A stretch of 64,000 nucleotides of DNA, taken from NCBI GenBank assembly GCA_029718625.1, contig CM056391.1:720162-784161 (forward strand). Direction: 5' to 3'. The position numbers and the translations under genes are program-made. Below, in pieces: positions 61,936-64,000 of this stretch (the first letter of the stretch is position 1; each line of letters begins with the position of its first letter). The stretch comes from Synaphobranchus kaupii. Its lineage: Eukaryota > Chordata > Actinopteri > Anguilliformes > Synaphobranchidae. The notes below the pieces were generated by a model. That model was not told the origin of the DNA and did no database searches. It was given only the letters and a program-made list of their open reading frames with translations.

Positions 61936-62948
61936 CGTGAGGATGAACGGCTGTAGGGGGGACCGGGAGCGTAACCGTGAGCACGGTGAGCGGGAGTAGG
62001 AGCGTCTGGGGGCACGGCGGTGGGACCCGGTTTTGGAGCGAGAACGGGACCGGGATCGAGACCGGGACAGGGACCCGGGCCTGGCCCAGCGGAGGCGCTG
62101 GGGGGAGTGGCGAGATTTGGGTGGGGAGACGGAACTCCGGGAGGGCGAGCAGCTGGATGGGGAGCAGGAAGGGGAGGAGCCTTCCAGCAGCAGGTCGGGG
62201 TGCGACGCCTCCCAGGGGTACAGGAACCTGTCCGTCTCCTCCTCGCTGTCCTCCAGAACGCCGTCCAGGTACCCCGGCAGCCCGCAGGGATACTCCTCCC
62301 CCGCGTGCCAGTCCTCCCGCGCCACAGGGGGCGCTGTGCCCGCCACCGTCTCCACCTCCGCCTCGCTGCAGATGGCTTGCCTGGGGAGGCCAAAGTGCTT
62401 GTTGAGTTCCGCCCGGATTTCCTGGTCTCGGAGCAGCTTCCTGGAGCCGGAGGGTATTCCGGATGGCATTCCGGATGGGATTCCAGCGGGGGATGGGTGT
62501 CTGGTGGGGCGGGGCTGGTCCTCGCCGCCCTTCCTCTCCTTTTCCGCCCGCTGGCATATTGAGGAAGAGGAGGAGGAGGAGGAAGGCTCCGCGCGCACGG
62601 TCTCTCGAGGGACGGCTCCGGCGAGGGCGTCCTGTTTGGCCGCTCCAGAGGCCTGGCAGTAGTCATGGTCGCCATACAGGCGCGGGATTGGCCGCTTCCC
62701 CCTGCGGCCCTCTGCGGCCCTCTGGGGCGGGGCCGACGCCCTGCTGAGCTGGGCGTACAGCTCGCTCTGCTGGGGATCCTTCCTCAGCGGGCAGGGGGCG
62801 GGGTCCACACCACCAGCCCTCTGATTGGCCGGGGATGAGGAGCCGGCTCTCGGACAGGGCAGTGACGATGGTGCTTTGGTTTTGATCGTGGCTTTGAAAG
62901 GACTCTCTCGGCTGGCCTTGTGAGGAGGTGTGGTGGGCGGAGTCAGAC
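61936..62948 (-). CDS. ppargc1a: ppargc1a large internal exon (PGC-1alpha central and RS-rich region), with an apparent frameshift near its 3' end
   Basis: This exon encodes the middle of PGC-1alpha, a nuclear coactivator that docks on nuclear receptors and drives mitochondrial and metabolic genes. It starts after a CAG acceptor at 62,949-62,951 and ends before the donor GTAAGA at 61,935. Diagnostic motifs in order are LTPPTTPPHKA (in mammals a phosphodegron/kinase-site region), QSELYAQLS, GDHDYCQ (DHDY fits the host cell factor binding motif), a poly-Ser run, DQEIRAELNKHFG, an acidic EDSEEETD stretch with YPW, SVSPPKS, and an Arg-Ser run. These match PGC-1alpha and not PGC-1beta. The exon is about 1,013 nt, and the open frame runs through to the donor. 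However, the last residues only resemble the family (YSRSSSR) in the +1-shifted frame, and only that frame joins the next exon. The switch point is a C6 run at 61,956-61,961. The N-terminal exons lie outside the window. Confidence 0.95.
61937..61961 (-). other. ppargc1a: C6 homopolymer with an apparent +1 base near the end of the ppargc1a large exon
   Basis: Reading the minus strand, the run lies between CGGT and TACAGCCG. With six C bases the frame exits the RS region as RSRSP-LQPFILT. With five it would read RSRSP-YSRSSSR, which resembles the family and gives the phase required by the next exon (CG|G AAC CGT). As assembled, reading continues through the next exon out of frame and meets TGA at the second codon (GTA TGA) of the exon at 53,170. 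The cause could be an assembly error in a homopolymer, a polymorphism or a true lesion. Confidence 0.85.
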
Positions 62949-63023
62949 CTGCGGGGGGCAATAACCAAAAACATAAACAGATTTATTACAATTCTGAATA
63001 AAATACCAAACACCCGATATACC

Positions 63024-63693
63024 CCAGGTGTCAGACTCCAGTCCCGGAGGGCCACAGTGCCTGCACGTTTAACTCCAGTCCTGGAGGGATGCAGTGTCTG
63101 CACGTTTAACTCCAGTCCTGGAGGGATGCAGTGTCTGCAGGTTTAACTCCAGTCCTGGAGGGGCTGTAGTGTCTGCAGGTTTAACTCCAGTCCTGGAGGG
63201 CCGCAGTATCTGCAGGTTTAACTCCAGTCCTGGAGGGCCGCAGTGTCTGCAGGTTTAACTCCAGTCCTGGAGGGCCGCAGTATCTGCAGGTTTAACTCCA
63301 GTCCTGGAGAGCTGCAGCATCTGCAGGTTTAACTCCAGTCCTGGAGGGCCGCAGCATCTGCAGGTTTAACTCCAGTCCTGGAGGGACGCAGTATCTGCAG
63401 GTTTAACTCCAGTCCTGGAGGGGACGCAGTGTCTGCAGGTTTAACTCCAGTCCTGGAGAGCCGCAGTGTCTGCAGGTTTAACTCCAGTCCTGGAGGGCCG
63501 CAGTATCTGCAGGTTTAACTCCAGTCCTGGAGAGCCGCGGTGTCTGCAGGATTTCAGGGTGTTCTTAGCAGCAGTGGTTCATTTAAGCCATTGTTTGGCT
63601 AAAGAATCCAAACCCCTTGTTCTTAATTGGCAGCAGATTGGAAGGAAACCACAGACACTGCGGCCCCCTGGGAATTTAGTTTGACACCCCTGT
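63024..63693. mobile_element. MITE with an internal 36-bp tandem expansion
   Basis: The left end (CAGGTGTCAGACTCCAG) and the right end (TTTGACACCCCTG) are imperfect inverted repeats, extending into GGAGGGCC-CAGTG. Between them, a unit of about 36 bases (CTGCAGGTTTAACTCCAG plus TCCTGGAGGGCCGCAGT) repeats about 14 times. The right third (63,550-63,693) is unique sequence ending in the inverted terminus. It lies in the ppargc1a intron upstream of the large exon. Confidence 0.7.
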
Positions 63694-64000
63694 GATACGC
63701 ATTTGAAAAAGGCTTCATTATGACACACATTTTCTTTTCTGTACATGCTTTGGTATGTGTTGGGAAACTGGCTTACACACAGGCAGTGGCTACTGTTTGA
63801 CATGTAAGTCACTACAAATCCAATTATTAACCCCCTCTCCCAACACCCCCCTCCCCACCCCCCCCCACCCCCCAATCCGCTCTTTAAGCAAACAGTAACA
63901 CGCAGGTGCTGTATTTATGTGAGCTCAATCAGAATATCAACCTCAAATCCAGACACTAGATCATGATCCGCATTACATCACAATCTTCAGAAGTGCATTA

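Noticed and set aside
60345..61999. Open frames of 257-531 codons rich in Cys, Leu and Val
   Set aside because: They cross two unrelated arrays inside a ppargc1a intron, antisense to the gene; no coding evidence.
61977..62662. Plus-strand frames of 142-209 codons
   Set aside because: Shadows of the GC-rich ppargc1a exon on the other strand.
43583..62948. PGC-1beta or PPRC1 as the identity of the gene
   Set aside because: The FGEIEECTVNLRDDG, FGFITYRYTCDA and SDDFDPAS blocks and the RLYGDHDYCQ and DQEIRAELNKHFG motifs fit PGC-1alpha much better than either relative.
62663..63103. Minus-strand frame of 146 codons running across the exon start
   Set aside because: It is out of the family frame and spans the acceptor and the MITE.

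Overview
The window is vertebrate nuclear DNA, almost certainly from a teleost fish. It holds one recognisable gene in exon-intron form, dispersed SINE, LINE and MITE families of the kind common in fish genomes, a Tc1-type element, many long CA/GT microsatellites, and an exceptional density of minisatellites. No bacterial-style operons, CRISPR arrays or rRNA genes are seen. The species cannot be named from the sequence.

The only confident gene is the 3' part of a PGC-1alpha gene (ppargc1a, a transcriptional coactivator of mitochondrial and metabolic genes). It runs on the minus strand from about 62,948 to its stop at 43,583. Six consecutive coding exons are visible: the large exon (61,936-62,948), then exons at 56,206-56,292, 53,050-53,170, 48,801-48,922, 47,886-48,037 and 43,583-43,686. 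They encode the central region, the RS-rich region, the RRM and the conserved C-terminus. The N-terminal exons, which carry the activation domain and nuclear-receptor box, would lie beyond base 64,000. All junctions downstream of the large exon agree in phase. The junction between the large exon and the next does not, because of one apparent extra base in a C6 run at 61,956-61,961. As assembled, this puts a stop codon at the start of the third visible exon.

The region 1-41,000 has no gene I can identify. It holds SINE copies (about 1.75, 3.96, 15.77, 27.77 and 36.1 kb), a LINE reverse-transcriptase scrap (33.2 kb), inverted-repeat MITEs (6.65, 9.07, 21.58, 25.24, 26.37 and 38.8 kb), and large tandem arrays at 5.8, 10.5, 19.9, 21.9 and 29.5 kb. 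There are also three orphan exon-like pieces on the plus strand at 34.7, 36.9 and 37.3 kb. One of these resembles a decayed leucine-rich repeat of an NLR-type protein.

The introns of ppargc1a carry further arrays at 48.3, 50.4-53.0, 54.0-55.2, 55.4, 56.8, 58.8, 60.3 and 61.2 kb, plus a deleted Tc1 element and two MITEs. Three patterns stand out. First, three introns have tandem arrays that begin within about 3-15 bases of the 5' splice site. Second, several arrays are amplified internal pieces of dispersed elements: a SINE head, MITE interiors and another dispersed repeat. Third, three of the largest arrays show higher-order structure, with repeat blocks of 608, about 532-588 and 968 bases. 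Most long open frames in the window come from these arrays and are not genes.
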